From contig JAGXGH010000085.1 in the NCBI GenBank assembly GCA_024636835.1, positions 24,298-88,297 of the forward strand: a DNA stretch of 64,000 nucleotides, given 5' to 3'. Under the pieces are notes generated by a model. It did no database searches. It saw only the letters and a program-made list of their open reading frames with translations, and was not told the DNA's origin. The position numbers and the translations under genes were made by a program. Each line of letters begins with the position of its first letter. The stretch's first letter is position 1. This DNA is from Verrucomicrobiales bacterium (lineage in GTDB: Bacteria > Verrucomicrobiota > Verrucomicrobiia > Verrucomicrobiales > SLCJ01). Of this stretch, positions 42,737-52,307 are shown piece after piece.

Positions 42737-44035
42737 ATGGCATCCCCCCAATCATTCCGATGGCTCGTCGCTCCCAGCGAATCTTCTTGGCAGGTCTACA
42801 AGGCCGGTGAGGAGATGTCGCCTGCTCGTGAACTGAGTCGTGATGAAATGATGACGTGGAAGTCGAGTGGTGGGATTGTGCTGGTTCCCCGGATAGGGCA
42901 TTGGGTGTCGTTGCCCTTGGAACTTCCTCCGCAAGATGAGGATGATGAGGGCTTGGATGATATGGCGCGTCTACAGCTTGAAGCCGCGGGAATCGTCGAC
43001 GACTCCGAACTCTCGGGTGAGCGGATTTTTCGGGTCAGCCGTGTTGGCGGCAAGAGTGGACGAGGCGCCGTTGTCGTGCATTCGTTGACACGCGACGGGG
43101 TGGCTTGGGTGGATTCTTTGGAACTAACTCCTACGGCTGTGATATGGCCCGGTGAGATGATTGGCTCGTCAGGTGATGGGGTGGTGCTGTGGCGCGAGAT
43201 GGGGAAGTGGGTGCTTGGAGTGGTGTTGGCAGGTGAGGTGAGCTACGCGCAAGCCTGTGGATTTAGTGATTTTCAGGACGAGTCAATGGTCGCGCGTGAA
43301 ATTGCCGCGGTACTGACTTCCTTACGTGCTGCTGGTGTCGATGAAATACGCGGGCTTAAAGAACTGCGTGTGACCGTGGGTGCGGAGGAACTGAATGAAG
43401 TAGCTCAGCCCTTGGGACGAGTGGCGAAGAATCTGGGATTGCGTCCGGTGTCAGATGTGCGGATCTTACCTCAAATCGATGATGCGATGGTTGCGGGTGG
43501 ATTGGTGACGCGAGGGATGATCGAGAGGAAGCTCTCTGCAGAAAAGCGTGTGCAATCGCAGAGGATCCTTGGTGCGGCGTTGTTGCTTTGGGTATTTGGG
43601 ATGGCATATGCGATTTGGTCGGTTTTTGATGTGCGTGGAGATGTCGCTGATCTAGAAGCAGAGGTTGAATCGTTGCGACCAAGTGTCGAGCGACTTTCAG
43701 AGGCCGAGACTGTTTTAAGAGAAGTGCAGTTTGTGCTCGATCGCGGAGCGTTTCCCTTGGATATTTTGGTACGGATCGACGCGATCAAACCGGTGCCGAC
43801 GATTCGGTTTAATGACTTTCTCTATCGTACGAATCGTGACATTATCCTCAAGGGCACCGCTCAGCGGCCTGATGATGTGATTCGTTTTGGACAGGTGCTT
43901 CGTTCATCGCGGAGCTTTGAAGATTTCCAATGGGAAACGCCTAACCCGACAAACAATAAGGACTCTTCGGTCTCATTCAGCTTTACTGCCAAATATCTCG
44001 ACGAGGTTACAGACTCCGCCCCGCCGACGCTTTAG
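42737..44035 (+). CDS. gspL: Type II secretion protein GspL-like
   Basis: 432 residues. A cytoplasmic actin-like region (1-265), one membrane span at about 277-296 (GAALLLWVFGMAYAIWSV), then a periplasmic ferredoxin-like part with a coiled coil (ADLEAEVESLRPSVERLSEA). This is the GspL architecture. The sequence is diverged, so the name rests mainly on layout and position between GspK and a GspM-like gene. It anchors GspE to the membrane. Confidence 0.72.
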   Translation: MASPQSFRWLVAPSESSWQVYKAGEEMSPARELSRDEMMTWKSSGGIVLVPRIGHWVSLPLELPPQDEDDEGLDDMARLQLEAAGIVDDSELSGERIFRVSRVGGKSGRGAVVVHSLTRDGVAWVDSLELTPTAVIWPGEMIGSSGDGVVLWREMGKWVLGVVLAGEVSYAQACGFSDFQDESMVAREIAAVLTSLRAAGVDEIRGLKELRVTVGAEELNEVAQPLGRVAKNLGLRPVSDVRILPQIDDAMVAGGLVTRGMIERKLSAEKRVQSQRILGAALLLWVFGMAYAIWSVFDVRGDVADLEAEVESLRPSVERLSEAETVLREVQFVLDRGAFPLDILVRIDAIKPVPTIRFNDFLYRTNRDIILKGTAQRPDDVIRFGQVLRSSRSFEDFQWETPNPTNNKDSSVSFSFTAKYLDEVTDSAPPTL

Positions 44036-44044
44036 ATTTTTCTT

Positions 44045-44611
44045 ATGACCGCCCGTGAACGACGACTCCTGTATGCTTTCTGCGCCATCATCTTGGTTGC
44101 GCTGAGTTGGTTCGTGCTCAATTGGCGAGGTAGTGAGCTGAGAGCAGCAAACTTTGCGAAGGCTGAAGCTGAGGGAAAGCTGGATAACGGTAAGTTAAGG
44201 ATTGAAATGACCAAGGCCGAACTGGATGCCAAACGAGGCTGGCTGGAGTCACGACGGGTCGACAGCTTGACGCTTGCAGATGCTTCGTCGGAGTTGCTGA
44301 ACCGCGCGCAAAGAGCTGCATCAACGGCTGGTTTGCAGATCGATGATGAGAAGTTTCTCAACCTCATTGATGGTGTGGAGTTCGATCAAGCGCGAATGAG
44401 CGGCAAGCTCCAGGGCGCCGAGCAAGCGGTGTATTCGGCATTGGTAGCTTTCCACGATCCGGATCGTTTACAGGTCATTCGCGAACTTCGTGTGCAGCCC
44501 GATCCAAAGCTTAAAGGACAAATTATCGCCACGGTGGAGTTTCGTCTGTATTATCGACCGGTGGCCGCTGATGCGGAGCCATTGGTATCCGTACCCACCG
44601 AAGAAAAATAG
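44045..44611 (+). CDS. gspM: Type II secretion protein GspM/PilO-like
   Basis: 188 residues: short N-terminus, one span (about 8-27, LLYAFCAIILVALSWFVLNW), a coiled coil (KAELDAKRGWLESRR) and a periplasmic alpha/beta domain. It lies nine bases after the GspL-like gene and just before the secretin. By place and shape it is the GspM counterpart that stabilises GspL. Confidence 0.7.
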   Translation: MTARERRLLYAFCAIILVALSWFVLNWRGSELRAANFAKAEAEGKLDNGKLRIEMTKAELDAKRGWLESRRVDSLTLADASSELLNRAQRAASTAGLQIDDEKFLNLIDGVEFDQARMSGKLQGAEQAVYSALVAFHDPDRLQVIRELRVQPDPKLKGQIIATVEFRLYYRPVAADAEPLVSVPTEEK

Positions 44612-44648
44612 CGGTCTGTCCGCTTTAATCGAATCAACGAATAGAATC

Positions 44649-47072
44649 ATGATCATTAAACGACTTTTTACCCTCGCCACATTCGGTGCATGGATTTGTG
44701 CCCCCTCATTGATGGCGCAAGACGCGCAGGATGGCGTGCCACCAGTTCCTCTGGAGGATGACGCCGAGCTTGTAAATCCAGAACAGCCAGCAGCAAATCC
44801 AAATGCCGACGTGATTTTGGAGAATGGTATCATGTTCCCAAGCGCGAGCATTATCAAAGTGATCCTGCCCATCTATCAGGATTTGACACAAAAGCGGGTG
44901 ATTCTTGACACGAATATTGCCGACAATAATGTGCGCGTTGTTTTGCGTGGTCCGGTGTCGCGCGAGGACGCTATAGCGTTCATCGAGGAGACCTTGCTGT
45001 TGAATGGGTATGCTTTCGTTCCGACGACTCGCTCTAGCACCGTGAAACTACTCAATGTAGCAGGTAAAAACCCCGGGCCAGAAGGCGCGGCGGTTTATAA
45101 CGACCTCATGGAGCTACCTGACACGGATGAAGTGATCACATACATCATGGGTCTGAAGAACATTATGCCCGATGAGGCGATGCAGGTTTTTCAGGTGTCC
45201 ACCCCTTTGCACCCTTACGGCACCATCGCAACTGTGCCGAATACTTCCTCGTTGGTGATTACGGAGAATGTCTCGTTGGTCCGGCGTTTGCTTGCTCTGC
45301 GCGAAGCGATTGATAAACCATCGGCTTCGGTGGAGCGGAAATTTATCCAATTAGAGCGGGCGGATGCTGAGCGTGTTGCAGAGTTGTTACAAGAGATACT
45401 TACCCCTGAGGACGCTGTAGAGAATCGCTTGGCGCTGGCTCGAGAGCGGTTTATTCAGCAGCGTAACCAGCAAAACAATCGAGGTAATGGCAATAATAAC
45501 CCAGGGAATGGGAATAACGCTCCACAGGCGATAACAGGAAGCTTGACGGGAACGGAAGGCACGGCTCCGCCGGTGAAAATCGTGCCGGATGTTCGAACGA
45601 ATCGAATTCTTGTGATGGCACGGGCTGTCGACGTTGCCTATGTCGAGGGCTTGGTTGCGGAGTTCGATGCACCAAACACTGCGCGAACGTTTCTCCAACG
45701 TCAGTTGAGCCACACCAGTGCATCAACCTTGATGCCGCTGATTGCCGATGCGATATCTCGCGAGTCAGGTGAAGATGCTACCGCTGGGTCGAGTGGTAGT
45801 CAGGCGGGTTCGCAAAGTTCAGGTAGCTCTTTTGGTGGGCGAAATAATAACAGTCAAGGACTAGGTGGCTTCAATGGATCAAGCGGTGGCATTGGCAACA
45901 GCAATAACAGTGGCATTGGCAGCAGTAGCCAGGGCTTTCGTTCCAGTAATCAGTCTGTGGCCGCAGGCGCGTCTTCAGTGATTGTTGGTAAGACCTTGTT
46001 GATTGCGGATAATGAACAGAATGCAATTATTGTGTCGGGTCCGCCGGAATATATTGAGCTTGCTGATAAGTTAATCGAACAGTTGGATGTTCGCCAACGG
46101 CAAGTTGTTCTCGCGACAGTGATTGGTCAATACAACTTGAACGACCGCACGGAAATAGGAGTTGATCTTGTGCGCACGCTTCAAAACGCCAGTAATAGTC
46201 CAGAAATCAACCTCGCAGGGCAGAATGTCACAGGGGCTGGTGCTGGCATCGTGGACACCAACACGCTCACCGATATTACCAATTTTCCGGATGCAACTGG
46301 TCTTAGTATTTATGGCCGTTTTGCAGGGAACTTGAGTGCTTACGTCCGTGCGTTGGAAGCAACAGAGGATTTTAAAGTGCTGTCCCGTCCGGTAGTCTTC
46401 ACGGGTAACAATCAAGAAGCGACTATTCAGTCGGGTCAACGGATTGCTGTTCCTGGCACGACCTTAACTTCAGCCAACGGAGGCGTGGGCAATGACAACG
46501 CTTCGATATCCTCTACTATTCAGTATCGCGATGTTGTTCTGCAGTTGCAGATCCGTCCCTTGATCAACTCGGACGATCAAGTGCGACTGGAGATCTTCCA
46601 AAAGAATGACACGATTTCAGGGAGTACGAACGTTGGTGGAAACGTAGTACCTTCAATCGCCACTCAGGAACTAATGACCACAGTGACGGTAGCGAATGGA
46701 CAATCGGTTCTGATTGGTGGACTCATTACCGAAACTCAGCAGAAAACGCGTTCAGGGGTGCCAATACTAAAGAATATCCCCTTGGTGAAATATTTGTTTT
46801 CTACGCGCACGACAGAGGTTCGTCGCGATGAATTGATGATCTTTATCCAGCCGTGGATTGTCGATGATGAGGACAGTCTGAAGGAGGCGAATCTTGCTGA
46901 ATTCGACCGCGCTGAGGGTGGGCCTGATTTCTTAAGATTTGCAGACCCTCGCGCCCAAACGGACGAGGTTCCTCTTCCGATTTGGGAAGGCAAGGTGAGT
47001 GATGATCCCGATCCTGAAGTTCGTCGTGCGATACCAGTGAAAGAGAAGGTGCTCAATGCGCTGTTCGACTGA
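44649..47072 (+). CDS. gspD: Type II secretion outer-membrane secretin
   Basis: 807 residues from the ATG at 44649 (signal peptide MIIKRLFTLATFGAWICAPS then LMAQ). N0-N3 domains lie in the first 450 residues and the secretin barrel in the last 300 (VANGQSVLIGGLITETQQK, RSGVPILKNIPLVKYLFS). Two low-complexity insertions are visible: Asn/Gly-rich at about 275-300 and Ser/Gly/Asn-rich at about 379-435. It forms the outer-membrane exit channel. A longer frame upstream to 44490 would overlap the GspM-like gene. It ends the core operon. Confidence 0.93.
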   Translation: MIIKRLFTLATFGAWICAPSLMAQDAQDGVPPVPLEDDAELVNPEQPAANPNADVILENGIMFPSASIIKVILPIYQDLTQKRVILDTNIADNNVRVVLRGPVSREDAIAFIEETLLLNGYAFVPTTRSSTVKLLNVAGKNPGPEGAAVYNDLMELPDTDEVITYIMGLKNIMPDEAMQVFQVSTPLHPYGTIATVPNTSSLVITENVSLVRRLLALREAIDKPSASVERKFIQLERADAERVAELLQEILTPEDAVENRLALARERFIQQRNQQNNRGNGNNNPGNGNNAPQAITGSLTGTEGTAPPVKIVPDVRTNRILVMARAVDVAYVEGLVAEFDAPNTARTFLQRQLSHTSASTLMPLIADAISRESGEDATAGSSGSQAGSQSSGSSFGGRNNNSQGLGGFNGSSGGIGNSNNSGIGSSSQGFRSSNQSVAAGASSVIVGKTLLIADNEQNAIIVSGPPEYIELADKLIEQLDVRQRQVVLATVIGQYNLNDRTEIGVDLVRTLQNASNSPEINLAGQNVTGAGAGIVDTNTLTDITNFPDATGLSIYGRFAGNLSAYVRALEATEDFKVLSRPVVFTGNNQEATIQSGQRIAVPGTTLTSANGGVGNDNASISSTIQYRDVVLQLQIRPLINSDDQVRLEIFQKNDTISGSTNVGGNVVPSIATQELMTTVTVANGQSVLIGGLITETQQKTRSGVPILKNIPLVKYLFSTRTTEVRRDELMIFIQPWIVDDEDSLKEANLAEFDRAEGGPDFLRFADPRAQTDEVPLPIWEGKVSDDPDPEVRRAIPVKEKVLNALFD

Positions 47073-47286
47073 GTTGTTCACAATAGCATTTTTCGTTAGG
47101 ACTCGCTGAGGGCTTCGACTTTGGGCTTGTGCTTCGATGACGATCGATGAAAGAATAACGAAAGTATAAGGATGCAAAGTAACTGTCTTCCGAAGAAAAA
47201 CATGACTTTCCACCGCGCACAAGCAGCCCACAAGCAACCAATTGTCTGCTCGGTCGCGTCAGACCAATATCAAGTTCTGGTATAAT

Positions 47287-48090
47287 ATGGCTTCTCCACG
47301 ATCTATCGTTTCGATTCTTTTGTCCTCGGTAGTTTGTCTTGTGATAGGTTTTATTGCTGGGCGATCTACAGGATCTGCCAAGCTGGAATCCACTGGGACG
47401 GGCAAAACGGCAGCGTCTGAGCAGCTTTGGTCGGGGAGTGAATCGAGCGCAATGCCGACCAATATTTTGCCGGACTCCAGTAAACAGGTGGTTGAGGACG
47501 GAATGGAGGATGTGGATATGGCTGACAACAATGCCGTTGCTACCCTCCCCATTTCTGCTCTGGAACTCTTGTCTTCTGCCGCAGTGAATGTGCCGGGTGA
47601 CAACTTGTTCAATGGGGAGGATGCGGTGATCGATGCCCTAGCAATCGATGATATGGAAAAGGCTGGCCTGCAAAGCGCTTATCGGAAGGTTGGCGATCAG
47701 CTAAAATCGGAGGAAGCGAGTGCGACTCAAGTGGTAAGGGATACAAACGGCACGGTTACCTTATCGGTTCCTTCCATGATGCAGGAGAGGAACAGGGCAC
47801 GTGAGAAATTTTCTGTGGACGTTCTCTCTTTACTCGGTGAGGACCGGGGAAAGGTCTTTCTTGCGGCCAAGCAGCACTCCTCGATGTTTGGAAAAGAAGG
47901 GGCGCCGAAGGACTATCTGGTCGAAATGGAGGCTGTCGGTGACGGCAACTACCGCTACCGTGTGTCTGAGATGGAAGGTGATACTCGCAGAGTATTTGTT
48001 GGCAACTCCATACCGACTCGTCTTCGTCACTTAACGGGTGTTGCGAAGATCGTCCCTGTGTTGGAGACCTTCGATGACGAAGAAGAGTAG
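47287..48090 (+). CDS. Single-span membrane protein after GspD, unknown function
   Basis: 267 residues from the ATG at 47287. One N-terminal span (about 7-25, IVSILLSSVVCLVIGFIAGR) is followed by a long soluble acidic region (QVVEDGMEDVDMADNN) and a C-terminal beta-like part (LVEMEAVGDGNYRYRVSEME). It lies 214 bases downstream of the secretin gene on the same strand. A TATAAT box immediately precedes the ATG (47281-47286), so it may have its own start site, although a promoter there would begin inside the reading frame. I do not recognise the family; an accessory of the secretion system is only suggested by place. Confidence 0.65.
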   Translation: MASPRSIVSILLSSVVCLVIGFIAGRSTGSAKLESTGTGKTAASEQLWSGSESSAMPTNILPDSSKQVVEDGMEDVDMADNNAVATLPISALELLSSAAVNVPGDNLFNGEDAVIDALAIDDMEKAGLQSAYRKVGDQLKSEEASATQVVRDTNGTVTLSVPSMMQERNRAREKFSVDVLSLLGEDRGKVFLAAKQHSSMFGKEGAPKDYLVEMEAVGDGNYRYRVSEMEGDTRRVFVGNSIPTRLRHLTGVAKIVPVLETFDDEEE

Positions 48091-48093
48091 GCC

Positions 48094-49089
48094 TTAAACA
48101 AGAAGCTCAGCAATCTGCACTGCATTCAATGCGGCACCTTTGCGGACCTGATCTCCAACGACCCACAGGTCGAGAGCGTTCTCCAGAACCAGGCTGGGGC
48201 GGATTCTCCCGACCATGCAGTCGTCGCCGTTGGTGACGTCGAGCGGTGAGGGGAATACGCCATTCTGCGGGTCGTCCATGACTTGCACACCATCGAAAGC
48301 CTCGATAGCGGCACGTGCGGCATCCACGCTTGCTGGTCGCTCAAACTGAGCTGTCATCGTCACGGAATGCGAGCGCATGACGGGCACTCGCACACAGGTG
48401 ATGGATGCTTTCAGCGAATCCATACCGAGGATCTTCGCGCCCTCTTTGGTAAGCTTCATTTCTTCATCCGTATAGCCGTTTTCTGTCACGTTGCCGATGA
48501 GCGGGATCGCATTGGAGAAAATTTGCTTCGAGTAGATCCTCGGTGTGATCGGCTCTCCTTTGGCATACGCATGCGCTTGTTCATCCAGTTCGATGATGCC
48601 CTGAGCGCCTGAACCTGAGACGGCTTGATAGGATGAAGCGATGACGGCCTTCAGTCCAAATGCGCGATGGAGCGGCGCCAGTGCCATCAGACTTACGATG
48701 GTAGTGCAATTCGGGTTTGCGATGATATTACGCGGAGTGCTTTTTGCGAGCTCTCCGTTGATCTCAGGAACGATCAGCGGCACGTCGGCGTCCATGCGGA
48801 ACGCGGACGAGTTATCGATCACCACGGCGCCAGCTGCTGCCGCTATGGGGGCAAACTCTCGTGAGATACCTCCTCCTGCGCTAAATAGGGCGATATCGAT
48901 TCCTTGGAACGAGTCTTTGGTTAACTCCTCGATGATCAGTTCTTTACCTTGAAATTGAATGGTTTTTCCAGCCGATCTGGCCGAAGCGAGAAGAACGAGT
49001 TTCTCAAAGTGGAAATTACGTTGGTCGAGGCATTCAAGCATCTCTTGGCCAACGGCTCCGGTGGCTCCTACAATTGCGATGGTAGACAT
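48094..49089 (-). CDS. asd: Aspartate-semialdehyde dehydrogenase
   Basis: 331 residues. NADP fold at IAIVGATGAVGQEMLECL, catalytic cysteine in NPNCTTIVSLMAL, and the substrate region ASSYQAVSGSGAQG; the histidine base lies in VMRSHSVTM. It makes aspartate semialdehyde for lysine, threonine, methionine and the diaminopimelate of peptidoglycan. It is convergent with the gene at 47287, with only three bases between the stops. Confidence 0.95.
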   Translation of the reverse strand: MSTIAIVGATGAVGQEMLECLDQRNFHFEKLVLLASARSAGKTIQFQGKELIIEELTKDSFQGIDIALFSAGGGISREFAPIAAAAGAVVIDNSSAFRMDADVPLIVPEINGELAKSTPRNIIANPNCTTIVSLMALAPLHRAFGLKAVIASSYQAVSGSGAQGIIELDEQAHAYAKGEPITPRIYSKQIFSNAIPLIGNVTENGYTDEEMKLTKEGAKILGMDSLKASITCVRVPVMRSHSVTMTAQFERPASVDAARAAIEAFDGVQVMDDPQNGVFPSPLDVTNGDDCMVGRIRPSLVLENALDLWVVGDQVRKGAALNAVQIAELLV

Positions 49090-49382
49090 ATATAATGTGT
49101 ATCTGCTGATGAAAATTCTTTGAAAGGGGACACTAGGTTAGCTCTCTGTGCGCCGTTCGCAAGTGCTTCGCTTAGCTTGTTCTTCCCATGGAGAAGGATA
49201 TGTGAAACGTAAGAATAATTGCCAAGAATATAAAATCCCGCTAGAATTACCTTATGATCTCCGTTCTACTATAGACGTTACGTTGATCCAGTTTATTGGC
49301 AACGGCGTAAAACGTTTTGAGCCGCAAGGCCACAAGCGGGGCAATCATGCCTAGTCAAACAACAACACATACAAAATACATC

Positions 49383-49499
49383 ATGAAAAAAGTTCTTATT
49401 CTCGCAACAATCGCAGTCGCAGGTCTTTGCGCATCATGCCAACAAAGCCAGCCTGAGCAGCCTATGGGCGGAAGCCCAGTGGTGATGCCATCGAAGTAA
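49383..49499 (+). CDS. Very small secreted peptide, possible lipoprotein
   Basis: 38 residues: MKKVLILATIAVAGLCASCQ then QSQPEQPMGGSPVVMPSK. The lead is a signal peptide; the CASC region is close to a lipobox, giving a lipid-modified mature peptide of about 20 residues. A good rho-independent terminator follows 28 bases after the stop, which supports a real transcript. Function unknown; entericidin-like small lipoproteins look similar but this is not a confident match. Confidence 0.55.
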   Translation: MKKVLILATIAVAGLCASCQQSQPEQPMGGSPVVMPSK

Positions 49500-49526
49500 T
49501 TCGATCATATTACACATCAACTTCAA

Positions 49527-49558
49527 GCCGGGTAGCGTTCGCGTTGCCCGGCTTTTTT
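49527..49558 (+). terminator. Rho-independent terminator after the small peptide gene
   Basis: The stem GCCGGG ... CCCGGC with an inner GCG / CGC pair is followed by TTTTTT. It lies 28 bases after the stop at 49499 and points rightwards. Confidence 0.85.
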
Positions 49559-49729
49559 ATTGCTCAAATGTGGCCGGTGATCATGCGCTATCCTCCGTAG
49601 TGTGAAAGGGTGCCCCACGTTTGATTTCAAGTGCGGCGAGGAGGGATTCGTAGGCAGTAATGAAAATCACCGCACGCCCCCAACTGCATAGAGTCATGTT
49701 CTAAGGCTAGACCCTACTCTCATAGCCAC

Positions 49730-49760
49730 AAAAAAGCCCGATAGACACTGTCCATCGGGC
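49730..49760 (-). terminator. Rho-independent terminator of rpmB
   Basis: Read leftwards, the stem GCCCGATGGAC ... GTCTATCGGGC is followed by TTTTTT. It lies 25 bases downstream of the rpmB stop. Confidence 0.85.
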
Positions 49761-49784
49761 CTTAGAAAATTGATTGTCAGCTGG

Positions 49785-50048
49785 TTAAATAAGACCAGCC
49801 TTCTTGAGCGTCACGTAAGCGCCATTCTTGGAGATGGTTTTGATCGCTTTTGCGGAAACGCGAACGCGGACAAACTTGTCGAGTTCAGGAACCCAAACTC
49901 GCTTGTTTTGGAGGTTCGGTTGGAAGATACGCTTGTTCACTTTAGTGACGTGGCGACCGACACCGCCTTTTTTCTTCGCGAGACCGCTGCGGTGAATGCG
50001 ACGGCCGGAGATATTGCGTTTTCCGGTGATTGAGCAGATGCGAGCCAT
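49785..50048 (-). CDS. rpmB: 50S ribosomal protein L28
   Basis: 87 residues with the L28 hallmarks: MARICSITGKRNISGRRIHR at the start, then VTKVNKRIFQPNLQ and the basic RVRVSAKAIKTISKNG. It is monocistronic, ending in a strong terminator. Without the four-cysteine zinc motif, this is the zinc-independent form. Confidence 0.95.
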   Translation of the reverse strand: MARICSITGKRNISGRRIHRSGLAKKKGGVGRHVTKVNKRIFQPNLQNKRVWVPELDKFVRVRVSAKAIKTISKNGAYVTLKKAGLI

Positions 50049-50177
50049 GGTCTTAGAGTGTTGGACGTTGAAATTCTTGAAGTGTCCGCTTTAGAGCGCG
50101 GGTGAGCGTGAACGAATACGCAGAAATCCCTTTGGGTCAAGGTAATTTCAGTGAAAATTCACGATTAAGCGGGTCAT

Positions 50178-51056
50178 TTATCGGTGTTTCAGCTCGATTG
50201 AGTGATCTTGTTCTGCAGTGAAACTATCGCGATAATCTGTAGCTGAGTGTTTATTATGTTCGGTGAATGCCCGATGAAACGTGGATAGAGACTGGAATCC
50301 ACAGCGGAAGGCGATTTCCGTGATGGCGAGGTGTGGGTTGGTCAGAAGTTGTTCTGCATGCGTGATCCGGAGTGAATTGACGTAGTGGGGGAGGGTTTGT
50401 CCGGTTTGTGCCTTAAAGTGTCTGGAGATCCAATCAGGACTGACGCCGATTGATTTTGCGATCGTCTTCAGTGAGCAGTCGTTTTGGAAATTTTGAGAAA
50501 GAAACATACAGACACGACGCACTTGGCTGGTGGTTCCAAGTGCAGTCTCGGCAGCTTCACACTGAAAACGTTTTCTTAATATTGGGAGAAGTTCACGGAG
50601 GATGCGCAAGGCCCGCTCCAAGTTTTCGCTTTTTTCGGGTGATTTTATGTTGATACGGCCAGCGAGGAGGAACACCTCGTACTCGCCGCGATCAAAGAGT
50701 CGAGTCACGGCGAAGGTTTTGCCGGCGATGCAGGTCGCTCTTGCAAATTCTCCGATGGCGAGTGTTCGGGCCTGATCCAAAGTTGGCTTTAGGGACAGCA
50801 TGCACTGCGAATGGTTGTCTGTAGCATTGTAGACCGTTTTGCAATGACGGTCGTGGATGTGTAGCCTTAATGGCTCCAAAGCGCCTGCTTTGAGGTGTAA
50901 CCAATCAACCTCCACACCGCTGAGTGCGTGGAAGTCATCTGCCAATCGAGATAGGTGGAGAAGGCTCTCACTAAACTCTAGAAGATGGCTATGGCAGGTC
51001 ACATGCGCGAGCTTCACATGGTGATGGTATCTTATTCCGCAGAGATTGAGGATCAC
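50178..51056 (-). CDS. AraC-family transcriptional regulator
   Basis: 292 residues. The C-terminal 100 residues hold both HTH motifs of AraC/XylS: LKTIAKSIGVSPDWISRHFK and ITEIAFRCGFQSLSTFHRAF. The N-terminal 180 residues are a sensor of unknown ligand, rich in His and Cys (HDRHCKTVYNATDNHSQC), similar in position to PocR-type domains. Its ATG overlaps the stop of the PEP-CTERM-like gene (ATGA at 51053-51056), so the regulator is made in coupled translation after a surface protein. It may control that gene. Confidence 0.85.
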   Translation of the reverse strand: MILNLCGIRYHHHVKLAHVTCHSHLLEFSESLLHLSRLADDFHALSGVEVDWLHLKAGALEPLRLHIHDRHCKTVYNATDNHSQCMLSLKPTLDQARTLAIGEFARATCIAGKTFAVTRLFDRGEYEVFLLAGRINIKSPEKSENLERALRILRELLPILRKRFQCEAAETALGTTSQVRRVCMFLSQNFQNDCSLKTIAKSIGVSPDWISRHFKAQTGQTLPHYVNSLRITHAEQLLTNPHLAITEIAFRCGFQSLSTFHRAFTEHNKHSATDYRDSFTAEQDHSIELKHR

Positions 51057-51757
51057 GAATTCCGCACAAAGTATCGATTGTGTTGGAATACGGGCATGAA
51101 CAATATGGACATCAATAGTACTGCCGTTGAAGGTTCGGAAACCGTCGCCGAGATGTAGGCTCCAAAACCTGTATTCTCTGCCGTGCGGATGCTTCCGGAG
51201 GTCTCTCGCGAACCATTCAGGACGAACGTGCTGAAACCGCGTCCAGCATCAAGGTCGGCTTGGACATGTGCGGTAACATCAAATGAAAACCACCCCGCAC
51301 CCTGACCTCTGGAAGAATCCCACAATTCGTATTCGCCCGCAGAACTGTTGAGCATGGATCCGACATCATCGGTCACTGGGTTTCCAGTGACGGCCATCGT
51401 CGGAGCGATCCAGCGTATGTCGGCCGACCCGTAAAAGTAGCCGGTGCCAAAGCCGTTGGAATACACATTCAGATTTGCGGTAATTAGTGAGCCGGGAACA
51501 ATCGAAGAAATCGGAATTTCCAAAATCCCGACGGTGTAGTCGTTGCCATACGTGCCTCCTGGATAGAGGTATATTCCAATAGTATTGCCTCCTGCCGTAT
51601 AGCCACTGGGGCCGTATTTCGAGTTCCATGAATATTGGGCATCACCATCAGGCAGTGTGGTAAGGGTTAAAGCCGCCTGCGCGGAGACGACAAGCAGCAG
51701 GCTAAACGCTCCAGCCCAAGTCATCACTTTCGATGTGCAGAATAGTTTTGCTCTCAT
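51053..51757 (-). CDS. PEP-CTERM-like exported protein
   Basis: 234 residues from the ATG at 51757. A signal peptide (MRAKLFCTSKVMTWAGAFSL, cleaved near AQA) precedes a beta-rich domain of DNRLRE-like type (YTVGILEIPISSIVPGSLIT, WFSFDVTAHVQADLDAGRG). The C-terminus is SEPSTAVLLMSILFMPVFQ followed by an Arg-containing tail, the layout of PEP-CTERM sorting signals (S/P-E-P, hydrophobic span, basic end), here with SEPS in place of PEP. It is probably processed by an exosortase and exported. It overlaps the AraC gene by four bases. Confidence 0.7.
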   Translation of the reverse strand: MRAKLFCTSKVMTWAGAFSLLLVVSAQAALTLTTLPDGDAQYSWNSKYGPSGYTAGGNTIGIYLYPGGTYGNDYTVGILEIPISSIVPGSLITANLNVYSNGFGTGYFYGSADIRWIAPTMAVTGNPVTDDVGSMLNSSAGEYELWDSSRGQGAGWFSFDVTAHVQADLDAGRGFSTFVLNGSRETSGSIRTAENTGFGAYISATVSEPSTAVLLMSILFMPVFQHNRYFVRNS

Positions 51758-51827
51758 GGTGGAATTTTCAAACCACACTAAAGAATGATCAAGATTTCGA
51801 TTTCTACATCAGGTAGAATCCCACCTG

Positions 51828-52115
51828 CTATTTTCCGACGAATGGGCACTTCTTGTGGTTCGGGCAAAGAAAATGTTGGATGGGAATCCTCGTGTAGATT
51901 GAGAGTAACTGAAGATTGGCAATGGAAGGTAAGCGCCTGGCCTCCTCCCAGTGACCCCAAGTTGCGGTGGACACCCCAAGTTCTCTTGCTGCTACACTGA
52001 TCTTTAACCCATTAGCCATGCGCCAATCATGGACGATATTTGAGATATGTTGCGCCAAGCTCGTTGTTCCGTCACTGCTAGGAACATGCTTTTCGGGTGA
52101 GGTGGTCGAGAGCAT
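51828..52115 (-). CDS. Small XRE-type helix-turn-helix protein
   Basis: 95 residues. The HTH region LKISVAARELGVSTATWGHW followed by EEARRLPSIANLQLLS fits the XRE/Cro fold. The last 20 residues carry two cysteines and His/Lys (LCPNHKKCPF), a possible metal site. It lies 70 bases upstream of the PEP-CTERM-like gene on the same strand, and may regulate that pair. Confidence 0.65.
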   Translation of the reverse strand: MLSTTSPEKHVPSSDGTTSLAQHISNIVHDWRMANGLKISVAARELGVSTATWGHWEEARRLPSIANLQLLSIYTRIPIQHFLCPNHKKCPFVGK

Positions 52116-52307
52116 CGTAAAGACGGGTGACCGTTTTCATCTTATCGCAGTCAGTTCTTTCATAAACCGATATCATCGGCAATCCCAAGGGATGCTGGAT
52201 TACACAATATGATGCGCATTTTTCACGCACAAAGAAAGATCTTTTCCGCCAAACCTTTTCCACTTTGGGATGACGTGGGTTTAGATCCCTCTAGCTGCCT
52301 GCGTCGG

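Noticed and set aside
47281..47286. TGG-TATAAT as a promoter
   Set aside because: An extended -10 this close to the ATG would start transcription inside the reading frame; may be chance.
49148..49354. 68-codon frame before the small peptide gene
   Set aside because: No signal, domain or good start region; probably promoter DNA of the peptide gene.
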